From Dermacoccus nishinomiyaensis (lineage in GTDB: Bacteria > Actinomycetota > Actinomycetes > Actinomycetales > Dermatophilaceae), in the NCBI RefSeq assembly GCF_900447535.1, contig NZ_UFXX01000001.1, forward strand, positions 62,001 through 126,000: a stretch of DNA of 64,000 bases, in the 5' to 3' direction. Position 1 is the stretch's first letter, and the number at the start of each line of letters is the position of its first letter. Below are positions 1-8,185 of the stretch, one piece after another. The translations under genes were made by a program, and so were the position numbers. The notes below the pieces were generated by a model. The model ran no database searches and had not been told where the DNA came from. It saw nothing but the letters and a program-made list of their open reading frames with translations.

Positions 1-658
1 TGCGAGGGTCGTGCGTCGAGATGGCCCGCGCGAAGACACTGAGCCGCTCCACGGCCGGCGTCATGTGCTCGGTGTGGAAGGCACCCGCGACCTGGAGCGG
101 GATCACGCGTGCCTTCGCCGGCGGCTCGGCCTTGAGCCGCTCGATCTGCTCGAGGGTGCCGGCCGCGACGATCTGACCGGAACCGTTCATGTTGGCCGGC
201 GTGAGGCCGAGGGCTTCGAGGTGGCTGACGACGTCCTTCGCCTCGCCGCCGACGACGGCGGCCATGCCGGTCGGCGTGACGGCCGAGGCCTGCGCCATGC
301 CCGCACCGCGCTCGCGGACGAAGACCATGGCCTGCTCGGCGCTCAGGACGCCGGCCGAGGCCGCGGCAGTGATCTCACCGACGCTGTGGCCGGCGCCGAC
401 ACCGACGGAACGGAATCCGTCGACGGGGTGGGCGAACAGCGCGAGCATCGAGACGAGGCCGCTCCCGACGATGAGGGGCTGTGCGACGGCGGTGTCCTTG
501 ATGGTCTCCGCGTCACCCTCGGTGCCGAGGTGGACGAGATCCATCCCGGCGCAGGCCGACAGCCACGCCATGCGGGAGTGAAACTCTGGCAGCTCGAGCC
601 AAGGGCGGAGGAAACCGGGGGTCTGAGAGCCCTGTCCGGGGCACACGATCGCTAGCAC
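1..658 (-). CDS. fabD: Malonyl CoA-acyl carrier protein transacylase (3' end outside window)
   Basis: The reverse-strand protein begins MLAIVCPGQGSQTPGF and carries GHSVGE, the GxSxG nucleophile motif of malonyl-CoA:ACP transacylases, near residue 90. FabD loads malonyl groups onto acyl carrier protein for type II fatty acid synthesis in the cytoplasm. The GTG start at 656-658 is chosen because it opens directly on the family's conserved GQGSQ segment. The gene runs off the left edge of the window after about 219 codons of the usual 300 or so. It lies 84 bases after the PucR-type regulator gene on the same strand. That pairing is the known actinobacterial fasR-fabD arrangement, in which fabD heads the fabD-fabH-acpP-fabF operon. 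Confidence 0.93.
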   Translation of the reverse strand, partial: MLAIVCPGQGSQTPGFLRPWLELPEFHSRMAWLSACAGMDLVHLGTEGDAETIKDTAVAQPLIVGSGLVSMLALFAHPVDGFRSVGVGAGHSVGEITAAASAGVLSAEQAMVFVRERGAGMAQASAVTPTGMAAVVGGEAKDVVSHLEALGLTPANMNGSGQIVAAGTLEQIERLKAEPPAKARVIPLQVAGAFHTEHMTPAVERLSVFARAISTHDPR

Positions 659-720
659 CCCTCAACCTTGCCCTGGAGGTGGTGGGCGAGGCGACGAGCG
701 GGCCGACGAACTTCGCCGGT

Positions 721-746
721 GTGATTTGTAGGAAACCTCCAATCAC
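721..746. promoter_or_regulatory. Dyad between fasR and fabD, candidate FasR operator
   Basis: GTGATT at 721-726 is mirrored by AATCAC at 741-746. Inside lies a second, offset dyad of the form TTGnAGG-N3-CCTnCAA (726-742). The site is 63-88 bases upstream of the fabD start and overlaps the fasR stop codon. FasR of Streptomyces is known to bind the fabD promoter region. That this dyad is the actual site is inference from position and symmetry. Confidence 0.4.
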
Positions 747-2041
747 ACCTGGCTGGGTTGCTCCCGTGCGGCGCGGGAGGCGTCCGGCCGGGTGCGCGGG
801 CGGGACCGAGCTGCGTCGAGGTCGGCGTACATGAGGCCCAGTCGGATGGCGAAGGCGTCCTCGGGGCAGGTGAGGTCGTAACCGGTGAGGTCGTGGGTGC
901 GCCCCAGGCGGTAGCGCACGGTGTTCGCATGGACGAACAACTCGCGCGCCGTGGCCTCCAGCGAGCCGAGACGGATGTAGGCGCGCGCCGTCTCGCGCAT
1001 GACCGAATCGGGCTGGAGCGCGGCCGTCACCCGTGCGGCGAGCGCGCGGCGTGCCTTGTCGTCACCGGAGACGGCGCGTGCGGCGAGCAGGTCGTCGCTG
1101 TGCACCGGGCGGCGGCAGGAGGTGGCCGCCGGCGCGGCGTCGTAGCCGCGCAGCGCGTCCCGTGCAGAGCGGCCCGCCGCATAGAGGTGCGGCACGCGGG
1201 GCCCGCACACGAGGGGGCCGTCGCCGAAGTGGTCGGCGAGCAGTCGCGCCGCGGCGAGCGGGTCGGCGTGCGGGGCGGCCTGAGACGACGTGCTTGCTGC
1301 ATTGCCTGACGATGTGCCGCTGCGTGGCGTCGCGAGGGTGGCCGCGTCGAGCCCGCCGACGACGGCGATCATCCGCCGTCCTTCGACGGAGACGAGGATC
1401 TCGAGCCCGGCATGACGCGCGGCGCGTCGTAGTGGGTCGACGACGCTCGTCTGGCTGCCGAGAGGGCTCGCGCCGACGACGACGGTGACGCCGCGCACCT
1501 CGGCCCAGCCGAGGGCATTGACGCGGGAGCCGAGCGTCTCGTCGGGTTCGCCGCGCACGACGGCGTCGACGACGAGCGACTCGAGGCGTGCATCCCACGC
1601 GCCGCGCGATTCCGCGGCGCGCGCGTAGACGTGGGCGGCGCCGAACGCGACCTCACGGGAGTAGCGCAGGACAGCTTCGCGCACGGCCGCGCGTTCGTCG
1701 GCCCGCGCGAGGGCGGGTGCTTCGTCCTCGACGATCTCGATGACGGTGCGCAGCAGGTCGAGGGTCTGTTCGAGGCTGATACTGCGCGTCAGTTCGCTTG
1801 GTGCGTCGGCGAACACGTCGATGGCGCCGGCGCCTTCGACGTGCGGGTTCTCGAGCCACGACAGGAACGACGTGATGCCGCCGTGCGCGATGACGCCGAT
1901 CCAGCTGCGATCCTCGGCGCTGAGCGCGGCGAACCAGGCGTGGTCGGCTTCGACGCGCGCCGCGGCCGACGTCGCCATCGCCCCGACGCCGCGGCGCATC
2001 GCCGTCAGAGATTCACGCGAGGGCACCCTGGGTTCCGCCAT
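743..2041 (-). CDS. fasR: PucR/CdaR-family regulator of fatty acid synthesis (FasR-like)
   Basis: A 432-residue protein starting MAEPRVPSRESL. The C-terminal 60 residues contain the PucR-type helix-turn-helix (LEATARELFVHANTVRYRL), and the middle is the GGDEF-like region typical of CdaR/PucR regulators. In Streptomyces the same gene, placed just before fabD, encodes FasR, an activator of the fab operon; the synteny here supports the same role. The ATG at 2039-2041 is used; an in-frame GTG a few codons upstream is an alternative. The open frame continues far upstream into the aceE region, but that part has no family similarity. Very high GC gives long shadow frames here. Confidence 0.85.
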   Translation of the reverse strand: MAEPRVPSRESLTAMRRGVGAMATSAAARVEADHAWFAALSAEDRSWIGVIAHGGITSFLSWLENPHVEGAGAIDVFADAPSELTRSISLEQTLDLLRTVIEIVEDEAPALARADERAAVREAVLRYSREVAFGAAHVYARAAESRGAWDARLESLVVDAVVRGEPDETLGSRVNALGWAEVRGVTVVVGASPLGSQTSVVDPLRRAARHAGLEILVSVEGRRMIAVVGGLDAATLATPRSGTSSGNAASTSSQAAPHADPLAAARLLADHFGDGPLVCGPRVPHLYAAGRSARDALRGYDAAPAATSCRRPVHSDDLLAARAVSGDDKARRALAARVTAALQPDSVMRETARAYIRLGSLEATARELFVHANTVRYRLGRTHDLTGYDLTCPEDAFAIRLGLMYADLDAARSRPRTRPDASRAAREQPSQV

Positions 2042-2122
2042 GCCCGTCACCGTAACCGAGCCTTGTGGGAACCCACGAGTAGCAACGACACCGGTCGGCC
2101 GACCGACCCCGGAAAGCACGAA

Positions 2123-2157
2123 GCCGTGCGCACTCACGGACGGTGAGTGCGCACGGC
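2123..2157. repeat. Perfect 15-bp inverted repeat between aceE and fasR
   Basis: Arms at 2123-2137 (GCCGTGCGCACTCAC) and 2143-2157 match perfectly around a 5-base loop. It lies 82 bases upstream of the fasR start. No clear T-run follows on either strand, so it could be a factor-dependent terminator, an operator or an mRNA hairpin. The rest of 2042-2348 holds the aceE terminator hairpin and no convincing gene. Confidence 0.5.
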
Positions 2158-2298
2158 CAACGTGCGATGCAGGGGACGTGGACGCGCCCCCGTGGCGGTG
2201 TCGCACCTCGGGCCGGGAGAGCTTGCGACTCCGGACCGATGGAAGACGCCGCGAGGGAATCGTCAGGCTTCTCCGCGCACCATTTGGCGCAGAAGCCC

Positions 2299-2331
2299 GA
2301 CGGGCAGAACCGTCGCCCAGTTCTGCCCGTC
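2299..2331 (-). terminator. Probable aceE terminator hairpin
   Basis: GACGGGCAGAAC (2299-2310) pairs with GTTCTGCCCGTC (2320-2331), a perfect 12-bp stem with a 9-base loop, 18 bases beyond the aceE stop codon. There is no strong T-run, which is common for actinobacterial terminators. Confidence 0.55.
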
Positions 2332-2348
2332 GCTGTTCGCATTGCCCG

Positions 2349-5111
2349 TCAGGCTTCTCCGCCGGCGTTGCCGGAGGTGCCGGCCTTGACGTTGAGCAGC
2401 TCGTACTTCTCGGCTGCCTGACGCGGGATCGACGGGTCGAGTTCGCCGCGGTCGGCGAGCGACTGCAGGGCGCGCACCGCCATCGACGGGCCGTCGATGT
2501 GGAGGAAGCGTCGTGCTGCAGCTCGCGTGTCGGAGAAGCCGAATCCGTCGGCGCCCAGCGAGTGGAATTCGCCGGGCACGTACTGGCGGATCTGGTCGTG
2601 CACCTGGCGCATCGAGTCGCTCGTCGCGATGACGGGACCGGGTGCGTCCTTGAGGCGCGACGTGATGAACGGCTCGCGGCGCTCGTCCTCGGGGTGGAGG
2701 AAGTTGTGCTCGTCGGCCTCGAGGCCGTCACGGCGCAATTCGTTCCACGACGTCACGGACCAGACGTCGGCGACGACGCCCCAGTCCTCCTTGAGTAGTT
2801 CCTGTGCCTCGAGGGCCCAGGCGACTCCGACGCCGGAGGCGAGCAGCTGCACGCGGCGCGCGTCGTCGCCGAGGCCGTCGAACGAGCCGTCCTTGAGCTT
2901 GTAGATGCCGCGCTTGATACCTTCGACGTCGACGTTCTCGGGCTCGGCCGGCTGCACGATCGGCTCGTTGTAGACGGTCAGGTAGTAGATGACGTTCTCG
3001 GCGTTCTCGCCGTACATCTTCTCCAGGCCGTCCTGCACGATGTGCGCGATCTCGTAGCCGTAGGCCGGGTCGTAGGAGCGGATGGCGGGGTTCGTCGCGG
3101 CGAGCACGTGGCTGTGACCGTCGGCGTGCTGCAGACCCTCACCCGTCAGCGTCGTACGGCCCGCGGTGGCGCCGATGAGGAAACCCTTGGCCATCTGGTC
3201 GGCGGCCGCCCAGATCGAGTCACCAGTGCGCTGGAAGCCGAACATCGAGTAGAAGACGTAGACCGGCACCATCGGGATGTCGTTCGTCTCGTACGCGGCG
3301 CCGACGGCGGTGAACGCCGCGACGGAGCCGGCCTCGTTGATGCCGAGGTGCAACAGCTGGCCCTGCGGGCTCTCCTTGTACGCGAGCATGAGCTCGGCAT
3401 CGACGGAGCGGTAGTGCTGCCCGTGCGGGTTGTAGATCTTCGCCGTCGGGAAGAACGCGTCCATGCCGAACGTGCGCGCCTCGTCGGGGATGATCGGCAC
3501 GATGTGCTTGCCGAACTCCTTGTCGCGCATCAGCTCCTTGAGGATGCGGACGAACGCCATCGTCGTCGCGACCTCCTGCTTGCCGGAGCCCTTCTTCGCG
3601 ATCTTGTACGCCTCGTCACCGGGCAACGGCAGCTGCGAGCTGCGGCCCTTGCGCGACGGCAGCCCACCGCCGAGCTTCGCGCGACGCTCGAGCAGGTACT
3701 TGATCGCCGGGTCGTCGTTGCCGGGGTGGTAGTACGGCGGACGGTACGGGTCCTTCTCGAGCTGCTCGTCGCTGATCGGGATGTCGAGCGAGTCGCGGAA
3801 CTGCTTGAGGTCCTCGAGCGTCATCTTCTTCATCTGGTGCGTCGCGTTGCGGCCCGCGAAGTGCGTGCCGAGGCTGTAGCCCTTGATGGTGTGCGCGAGG
3901 ATGACCGTCGGCTGGCCCGTGTGCTCCATCGCAGCCTTGTAGGCGGCGTACACCTTGCGGTAGTCGTGGCCACCTCGCTTGAGCTTCCACCACAGGTCGT
4001 CGTCGGACCAGTTCTCGACCATCTTCGCCGTGCGCGGGTCCTGACCGAAGAAGTACTCGCGGACGTAGGCACCGTCATTGGCGCGGATCGTCTGGTAGTC
4101 GCCGTCACGCGTCTTGTTCATGATGTTCACGAGCGCACCGTCACGATCCTGGGCGAGCAGAGGATCCCAGCCGCGGCCCCACAGCACCTTGATGACGTTC
4201 CAGCCGGCGCCGCGGAAGAATGCCTCGAGCTCCTGCACGATCTTGCCGTTGCCGCGCACGGGGCCGTCGAGACGCTGCAGGTTGCAGTTGACGACGAACG
4301 TGAGGTTGTCGAGGCCCTCGTTGGCGGCCCACTGCAGGGCGCCACGCGACTCGACCTCGTCCATCTCGCCGTCACCGAGGAAGGCCCAGACGTGCTGGTC
4401 GGACGTGTCCTTGAGGCCGCGGTCGTTGAGGTAGCGGTTGACCATCGCCTGGTAGATGGCGTTCATCGGGCCGATGCCCATGGAGACGGTCGGGAACTCC
4501 CAGAACTCCGGCATGTTGCGCGGGTGCGGGTAGCTCGGCAGGCCGGCGGACTCACCGTCGATGAAGTGGCTCTTCTCCTGACGGAAGCCGTCGAGCTGCT
4601 CCTCGGTCAGGCGGCCCTCGAGGTAGGCGCGCGAGTAGATGCCGGGGGAGGCGTGGCCCTGGATGAAGACCTGGTCACCGCCGCCCGGGTGGTCCTTGCC
4701 GCGGAAGAAGTGGTTGAAGCCGACCTCGTAGAGCGTCGCGGCGGAGGCGTACGTCGAGATGTGGCCGCCCACGCCGATGTCGGGGCGTTGCGCGCGGTGC
4801 ACCATGACGGCGGCGTTCCAGCGGATCCAGGCGCGGTACTTGCGCTCCATCTCCTCATCGCCGGGGAACCACGGCTCGGCCTCGGGGCCGATCGTGTTGA
4901 TGTAGTCGGTCGCAGTCAGCGACGGCACGCCGATCTGCTGCTCGCGGGCGCGCTCCAGCAGCTTGAGCATGACGTAGCGGGCACGGTTGCGTCCGGCTTC
5001 GTCGACGAGGCCGTCGAGCGAGTCGAGCCACTCCTGCGTCTCGTCGGGATCGATGTCCGGCAACTGACTGGGAATGCCATTCAGGATCGGGCCGGCTTCC
5101 TCAAGCGACAC
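2349..5111 (-). CDS. aceE: Pyruvate dehydrogenase E1 component, homodimeric type
   Basis: A 920-residue protein of normal length for the homodimeric AceE of proteobacteria and actinobacteria. It uses thiamine diphosphate to decarboxylate pyruvate and passes the acetyl group to the E2 lipoyl domain. The ThDP/Mg motif starts GDGEMDE near residue 245 and ends about 30 residues later at NCN. The N-terminal stretch with [24 protein letters not shown] is typical. The start is GTG at 5109-5111, with GAGAGGA about 9 bases upstream. It is transcribed alone and diverges from DUF3052-ahpE across about 300 bases (5112-5410) that contain the directly repeated TACTCG at 5214-5229 but no gene. The aceE/DUF3052/ahpE neighbourhood is also found in Mycobacterium. 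Confidence 0.96.
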   Translation of the reverse strand: MSLEEAGPILNGIPSQLPDIDPDETQEWLDSLDGLVDEAGRNRARYVMLKLLERAREQQIGVPSLTATDYINTIGPEAEPWFPGDEEMERKYRAWIRWNAAVMVHRAQRPDIGVGGHISTYASAATLYEVGFNHFFRGKDHPGGGDQVFIQGHASPGIYSRAYLEGRLTEEQLDGFRQEKSHFIDGESAGLPSYPHPRNMPEFWEFPTVSMGIGPMNAIYQAMVNRYLNDRGLKDTSDQHVWAFLGDGEMDEVESRGALQWAANEGLDNLTFVVNCNLQRLDGPVRGNGKIVQELEAFFRGAGWNVIKVLWGRGWDPLLAQDRDGALVNIMNKTRDGDYQTIRANDGAYVREYFFGQDPRTAKMVENWSDDDLWWKLKRGGHDYRKVYAAYKAAMEHTGQPTVILAHTIKGYSLGTHFAGRNATHQMKKMTLEDLKQFRDSLDIPISDEQLEKDPYRPPYYHPGNDDPAIKYLLERRAKLGGGLPSRKGRSSQLPLPGDEAYKIAKKGSGKQEVATTMAFVRILKELMRDKEFGKHIVPIIPDEARTFGMDAFFPTAKIYNPHGQHYRSVDAELMLAYKESPQGQLLHLGINEAGSVAAFTAVGAAYETNDIPMVPVYVFYSMFGFQRTGDSIWAAADQMAKGFLIGATAGRTTLTGEGLQHADGHSHVLAATNPAIRSYDPAYGYEIAHIVQDGLEKMYGENAENVIYYLTVYNEPIVQPAEPENVDVEGIKRGIYKLKDGSFDGLGDDARRVQLLASGVGVAWALEAQELLKEDWGVVADVWSVTSWNELRRDGLEADEHNFLHPEDERREPFITSRLKDAPGPVIATSDSMRQVHDQIRQYVPGEFHSLGADGFGFSDTRAAARRFLHIDGPSMAVRALQSLADRGELDPSIPRQAAEKYELLNVKAGTSGNAGGEA

Positions 5112-5410
5112 TTAGGTCACGTCCTCTCGTCCACTGCGTCGGCGCTACCTGGCACGCGCCACATGCTCCCATCCTGCCCCCCGTGAGCACCCTGCGCGAA
5201 ACCGGGACGGGGTTACTCGTGGGTACTCGGTTTGGCGGGCGGGACGAGGGGTTTCGAGGCTCATCAGGCCAGGGCGACCGGGCCCACGAGACGGTCGTCA
5301 TGAGGGCGCCTTCTTGCAATGCGCGAGACAACCTTGTGGACTACCCTTCGAACAAGGCTGCATCCACCCGGCGTGGTCGCAGCGTCCAGAACAGAAAGTG
5401 AGCACAGCAC

Positions 5411-5830
5411 GTGAACCAGACCGCAGGGGCACATCCGGCGGCCAAGATCGGCTTCTCCGCGGACGACATCGTCATGGAGATCGGTTGGGACGACGACGTC
5501 GACGAGTCGTGGCGCGAAGCCATTGAGGAGATCGTCGGCTCCGAGATCGAGGACGAGACGTACGACGGCGTCGTCGACTCCGTCCTCGTGTGGTTCCGTG
5601 ACGGCGACGGCGACCTCACCGACGACGTCGTCGACGCGCTCGCCACGCTGGAGGACAAGGGGTTCGTCCTCCTCATGACGCCGAAGGCCGGCTCGGATCT
5701 TGCGATCGACGCCGCGGACGTGCAGGAAGCTGCGACGACCGCCGGTCTCAAGGCCAGCTCGACCTTCAAGGTCGGCGACGACTGGATCGGCACGAAGCTC
5801 GTCCAGGGTGGCGCGGCGAAGCAGCGCTGA
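5411..5830 (+). CDS. DUF3052 family protein
   Basis: A 139-residue acidic protein (MNQTAGAHPAAKIGFSADDI) matching the actinobacterial DUF3052 family, for which I know no established biochemical function. Family members begin with a segment like KLGFxxGxVVqExGWDdDvDe, seen here as IGFSADDIVMEIGWDDDVDE. It is followed after 34 bases by the ahpE-type peroxiredoxin on the same strand. The pairing is conserved in Mycobacterium tuberculosis (Rv2239c-Rv2238c), which suggests a shared role in redox defence or pyruvate metabolism, but that is inference. The start is GTG at 5411; no other in-frame start fits the conserved N-terminus. Confidence 0.85.
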   Translation: MNQTAGAHPAAKIGFSADDIVMEIGWDDDVDESWREAIEEIVGSEIEDETYDGVVDSVLVWFRDGDGDLTDDVVDALATLEDKGFVLLMTPKAGSDLAIDAADVQEAATTAGLKASSTFKVGDDWIGTKLVQGGAAKQR

Positions 5831-5864
5831 GCGCGGCCGCCGCACGAGACGAAGAGGGAGTGAC

Positions 5865-6326
5865 ATGAGCGGTCTCGAGGTGGGTGCTGCGGCGCCCGAT
5901 TTCACGCTCAGGAACCAGTTCGGTGAGGACGTGACATTGTCCGGCCTCGTCGCCGAGCGCCCGACGCTGCTCGTCTTCTACCCCTTCGCGTTCTCCGGCA
6001 TCTGCACGGGGGAGCTGTGCCACATCCGCGACAACCTGCCCCGCTACGACGGTGACGCGATGCAGGTCGTCGGCATCAGCTGCGATGCGATGTTCACGCA
6101 GCGCGCGTGGGCGGACGCCGAGGGCTTCGACTTCCCACTGCTCAGCGACTTCTGGCCGCACGGCGCGATCGCGCGCGCCTACGGCGTCTTCGACGACGAG
6201 CGCGGGTTCGCCGTGCGCGGCACCTTCCTCATCGACGCGTCGATGACGGTGCTCTGGTCGCTCATCAACGGCCCCGGCGAGGCGCGCGACTTCTCGCCCG
6301 CCCTCGAGGTGGCCGAGAACCTGTGA
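5865..6326 (+). CDS. ahpE: AhpE-like one-cysteine peroxiredoxin
   Basis: A 153-residue thioredoxin-fold peroxidase, the same length as mycobacterial AhpE, which reduces peroxides and peroxynitrite. The peroxidatic site is FAFSGICTGELC (residues about 38-49), with the catalytic Cys in the xGIC position. A second Cys four residues on is not in the M. tuberculosis protein as I recall it and could be a resolving residue. LLSDFWPHGAIARAYGVF is a strong AhpE signature. A GAGGGAG ribosome binding site precedes the ATG. It sits 34 bases after DUF3052 and is probably co-transcribed with it. Confidence 0.92.
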   Translation: MSGLEVGAAAPDFTLRNQFGEDVTLSGLVAERPTLLVFYPFAFSGICTGELCHIRDNLPRYDGDAMQVVGISCDAMFTQRAWADAEGFDFPLLSDFWPHGAIARAYGVFDDERGFAVRGTFLIDASMTVLWSLINGPGEARDFSPALEVAENL

Positions 6327-6367
6327 CGCGGCGCGGCGTCGTGGCGCCGCCCCTCGATGACGCCGAA

Positions 6368-6395
6368 CTCGACGTGGCCACGCGGCGGGTAGGAT
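6368..6395 (+). promoter_or_regulatory. Candidate tRNA-Val promoter
   Basis: CTCGAC at 6368-6373 and TAGGAT at 6390-6395 are 16 bases apart, with the tRNA starting 34 bases after the -10-like box. The -10 is good and the -35 is weak. Confidence 0.35.
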
Positions 6396-6429
6396 TCAGC
6401 TGCATCCGCGCCGTCTCGGCGCGCGCTCA

Positions 6430-6502
6430 GGGCCTCTAGCTCAGCTGGTAGAGCAACGCGTTTACACCGCGTCGGTCGTCGGTTCGATCCCGGCGGGGCC
6501 CA
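6430..6502 (+). tRNA. tRNA-Val (anticodon UAC)
   Basis: A 73-base cloverleaf folds cleanly. Acceptor GGGCCTC pairs with GGGGCCC; the D stem is GCTC/GAGC. The anticodon stem ACGCG/CGCGT closes loop TTTACAC, with anticodon TAC at 6463-6465. The T arm is GTCGG-TTCGATC-CCGGC, and A is the discriminator base. CCA is not encoded. Only one base separates the tRNA from the ATG of the next gene. Confidence 0.96.
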
Positions 6503-6503
6503 C

Positions 6504-7355
6504 ATGAACAACTCCACCACGACCCTCGCGGACGTCACGCGAATCCTCGACGGCTTCTACCCGCCGTCGACGGCTCAGTCGTGGGATGCCGTCGGCCTCG
6601 TCACCGGCGACCCGGAGCAGCCGATCGAACGTGTCCTGTTCGCCGTCGACCCGGCGATGAGCGTCATCGACGAAGCCGTCACCGGCGGTTACGACCTGCT
6701 CGTCACGCATCACCCGCTACTCATGCGTGGGGTCAAGTCGGTCGCGACGACGTCAGGCAAGGGGCGCGCGGTGACAGCGCTCGTCGTCGGCGACGTCGCC
6801 CTGTACGCGGCGCATACGAACGCCGACGTGGCCACACCCGGCGTCAACGACGCGCTCGCGGCCGCATGCGGCCTGCAGGACGTCGAACCCCTGGTCGAGA
6901 GCGAGGGGCAGCCGCTGGGCCGCGTCGGTGAGCTGCCTCAGAGCATGACGCTGCGCGCCTTCTGCGAAAGCCTCGCCGCGGCGCTACCACCCGCCCCCGT
7001 CGGCCTGCGCGTCAGCGGAGAGGCCGAGGCGAGCGTCCAGCGCGTCGCGGTGCTCGGCGGCGCCGGTGACGGCGAGTTCGGCGCGGCACGACGCGCGGGG
7101 GCGGACGTCTACGTCACCGCCGACCTGCGTCATCATCCCGCCATCGAGGCGCGCGAGGAGGACGACCCGGCGGCGCCGATGTTCCTCGTCGACGCCGGAC
7201 ACTGGGCTACCGAATGGTTGTGGCTGCAGCACGCCTGCGAGCGTCTCGTGAAGGCCGTGCGCGAGAGCGGCGGCGACATCGAGGTGCACGTCTCGACGAC
7301 GTGCACCGACCCCTGGAATTTCCTCGTGCCCACCAATGAAGGAGAGATGCAGTGA
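6504..7355 (+). CDS. Nif3-like dinuclear metal-centre protein (DUF34/YbgI family)
   Basis: A 283-residue protein of the Nif3/YbgI family, sometimes annotated as GTP cyclohydrolase 1 type 2-like. Its true activity is not settled. The metal-binding histidines are visible: THHPLL near residue 69, AHTNAD near 104, and GHWATE near the C-terminus. The length is that of the short form without the inserted PII-like domain of other members. The ATG at 6504 lies one base after tRNA-Val and has no ribosome binding site; no downstream start preserves the conserved beginning. Translation therefore probably starts on a leaderless message made by tRNA 3' processing. Its last four bases overlap the zinc-ribbon gene. 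Confidence 0.88.
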   Translation: MNNSTTTLADVTRILDGFYPPSTAQSWDAVGLVTGDPEQPIERVLFAVDPAMSVIDEAVTGGYDLLVTHHPLLMRGVKSVATTSGKGRAVTALVVGDVALYAAHTNADVATPGVNDALAAACGLQDVEPLVESEGQPLGRVGELPQSMTLRAFCESLAAALPPAPVGLRVSGEAEASVQRVAVLGGAGDGEFGAARRAGADVYVTADLRHHPAIEAREEDDPAAPMFLVDAGHWATEWLWLQHACERLVKAVRESGGDIEVHVSTTCTDPWNFLVPTNEGEMQ

Positions 7356-8089
7356 AGGCAGAACTTCAGCAGCAGTGGAGGCTGCTCGACCTGCAGAAGC
7401 TCGACACCCGCCTCGACCAGATCGATCACCGTCTCGCGAACCTGCCGCAGGCGAAGGAGCTCGCGGAGCTGACGAAGAAGGCGGACACCGCGACGGAGGA
7501 GATGATTCTCGCGCAGACGGCCGTCATGGACGTCGAGCGTGAGATCGCGCGCAGCGAGGCCGACGTGCAGCAGGTGCGCGACCGCATGGCCCGCAACGAG
7601 AAGCGCCTCGCCTCGGGTGAGGGCAGCGCGAAGGATCTGCAGGCGCTGCAGCACGAGACGGACACGCTCGCTCGCCGTCAGGTCGTCCTCGAGGACGCCG
7701 AGCTCGAGATCATGGAGCGCGCCGAGGGCCTGCGCGAGCGGCTGACCGCGTTCACGACGGTCGCTGACGAGGCCGAGGCCAAGGTCAAGCAGCTCAAGGC
7801 GGAGATGGGCGAGGCAGCCAAGGAGCTCGAGACCGAGCGCGCCGAGGTGCAGCGCAAGCGCGACGACATGGCCCCGTCGTTCGCCGCCGACCTGCTCGCG
7901 GAATACGACGGCATCCGGGCCCGCAGCGGTGTCGCCGCGGCGGCGCTGCACGGTCGTCGCTGCCTCGGTTGCGGCCTCGAACTCAACCACTCGGATCTGC
8001 AGCGCATTCGCTCGAGCGCCGCCGACCAGGTCGTCTACTGCGACGAGTGCGGACGCATCCTCGTGCGCACGGCCGAATCCGACCTCTGA
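7352..8089 (+). CDS. Coiled-coil protein with C-terminal C4 zinc ribbon (DUF164/CT398-like)
   Basis: A 245-residue protein. Residues about 5-175 are charged, heptad-rich coiled coil, and the C-terminus holds a four-cysteine zinc ribbon (CLGCG and CDECG about 30 residues apart). The family is widespread, and chlamydial CT398 has been linked to flagellar/secretion and sigma-54 partners; its role in actinobacteria is unknown. The GTG start overlaps the stop of the Nif3 gene (GTGA at 7352-7355), implying translational coupling. The Nif3/zinc-ribbon/RNase H-phosphatase order is conserved in Mycobacterium (Rv2230c-Rv2228c region). Confidence 0.88.
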   Translation: MKAELQQQWRLLDLQKLDTRLDQIDHRLANLPQAKELAELTKKADTATEEMILAQTAVMDVEREIARSEADVQQVRDRMARNEKRLASGEGSAKDLQALQHETDTLARRQVVLEDAELEIMERAEGLRERLTAFTTVADEAEAKVKQLKAEMGEAAKELETERAEVQRKRDDMAPSFAADLLAEYDGIRARSGVAAAALHGRRCLGCGLELNHSDLQRIRSSAADQVVYCDECGRILVRTAESDL

Positions 8090-8185
8090 CCGGGCAGAGA
8101 GTACAGCGCTCGGCGCGTCGCCTCGCGGTGACGGCGCCGGGCGCTGTTCGTCGTCCGAAATGCCTGTGGGCGAAGGAGATTCATC

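Noticed and set aside
3042-5186. A 714-residue plus-strand gene over aceE
   Set aside because: It is an antisense shadow of a clearly conserved enzyme, with Arg/Val-rich composition and no motif.
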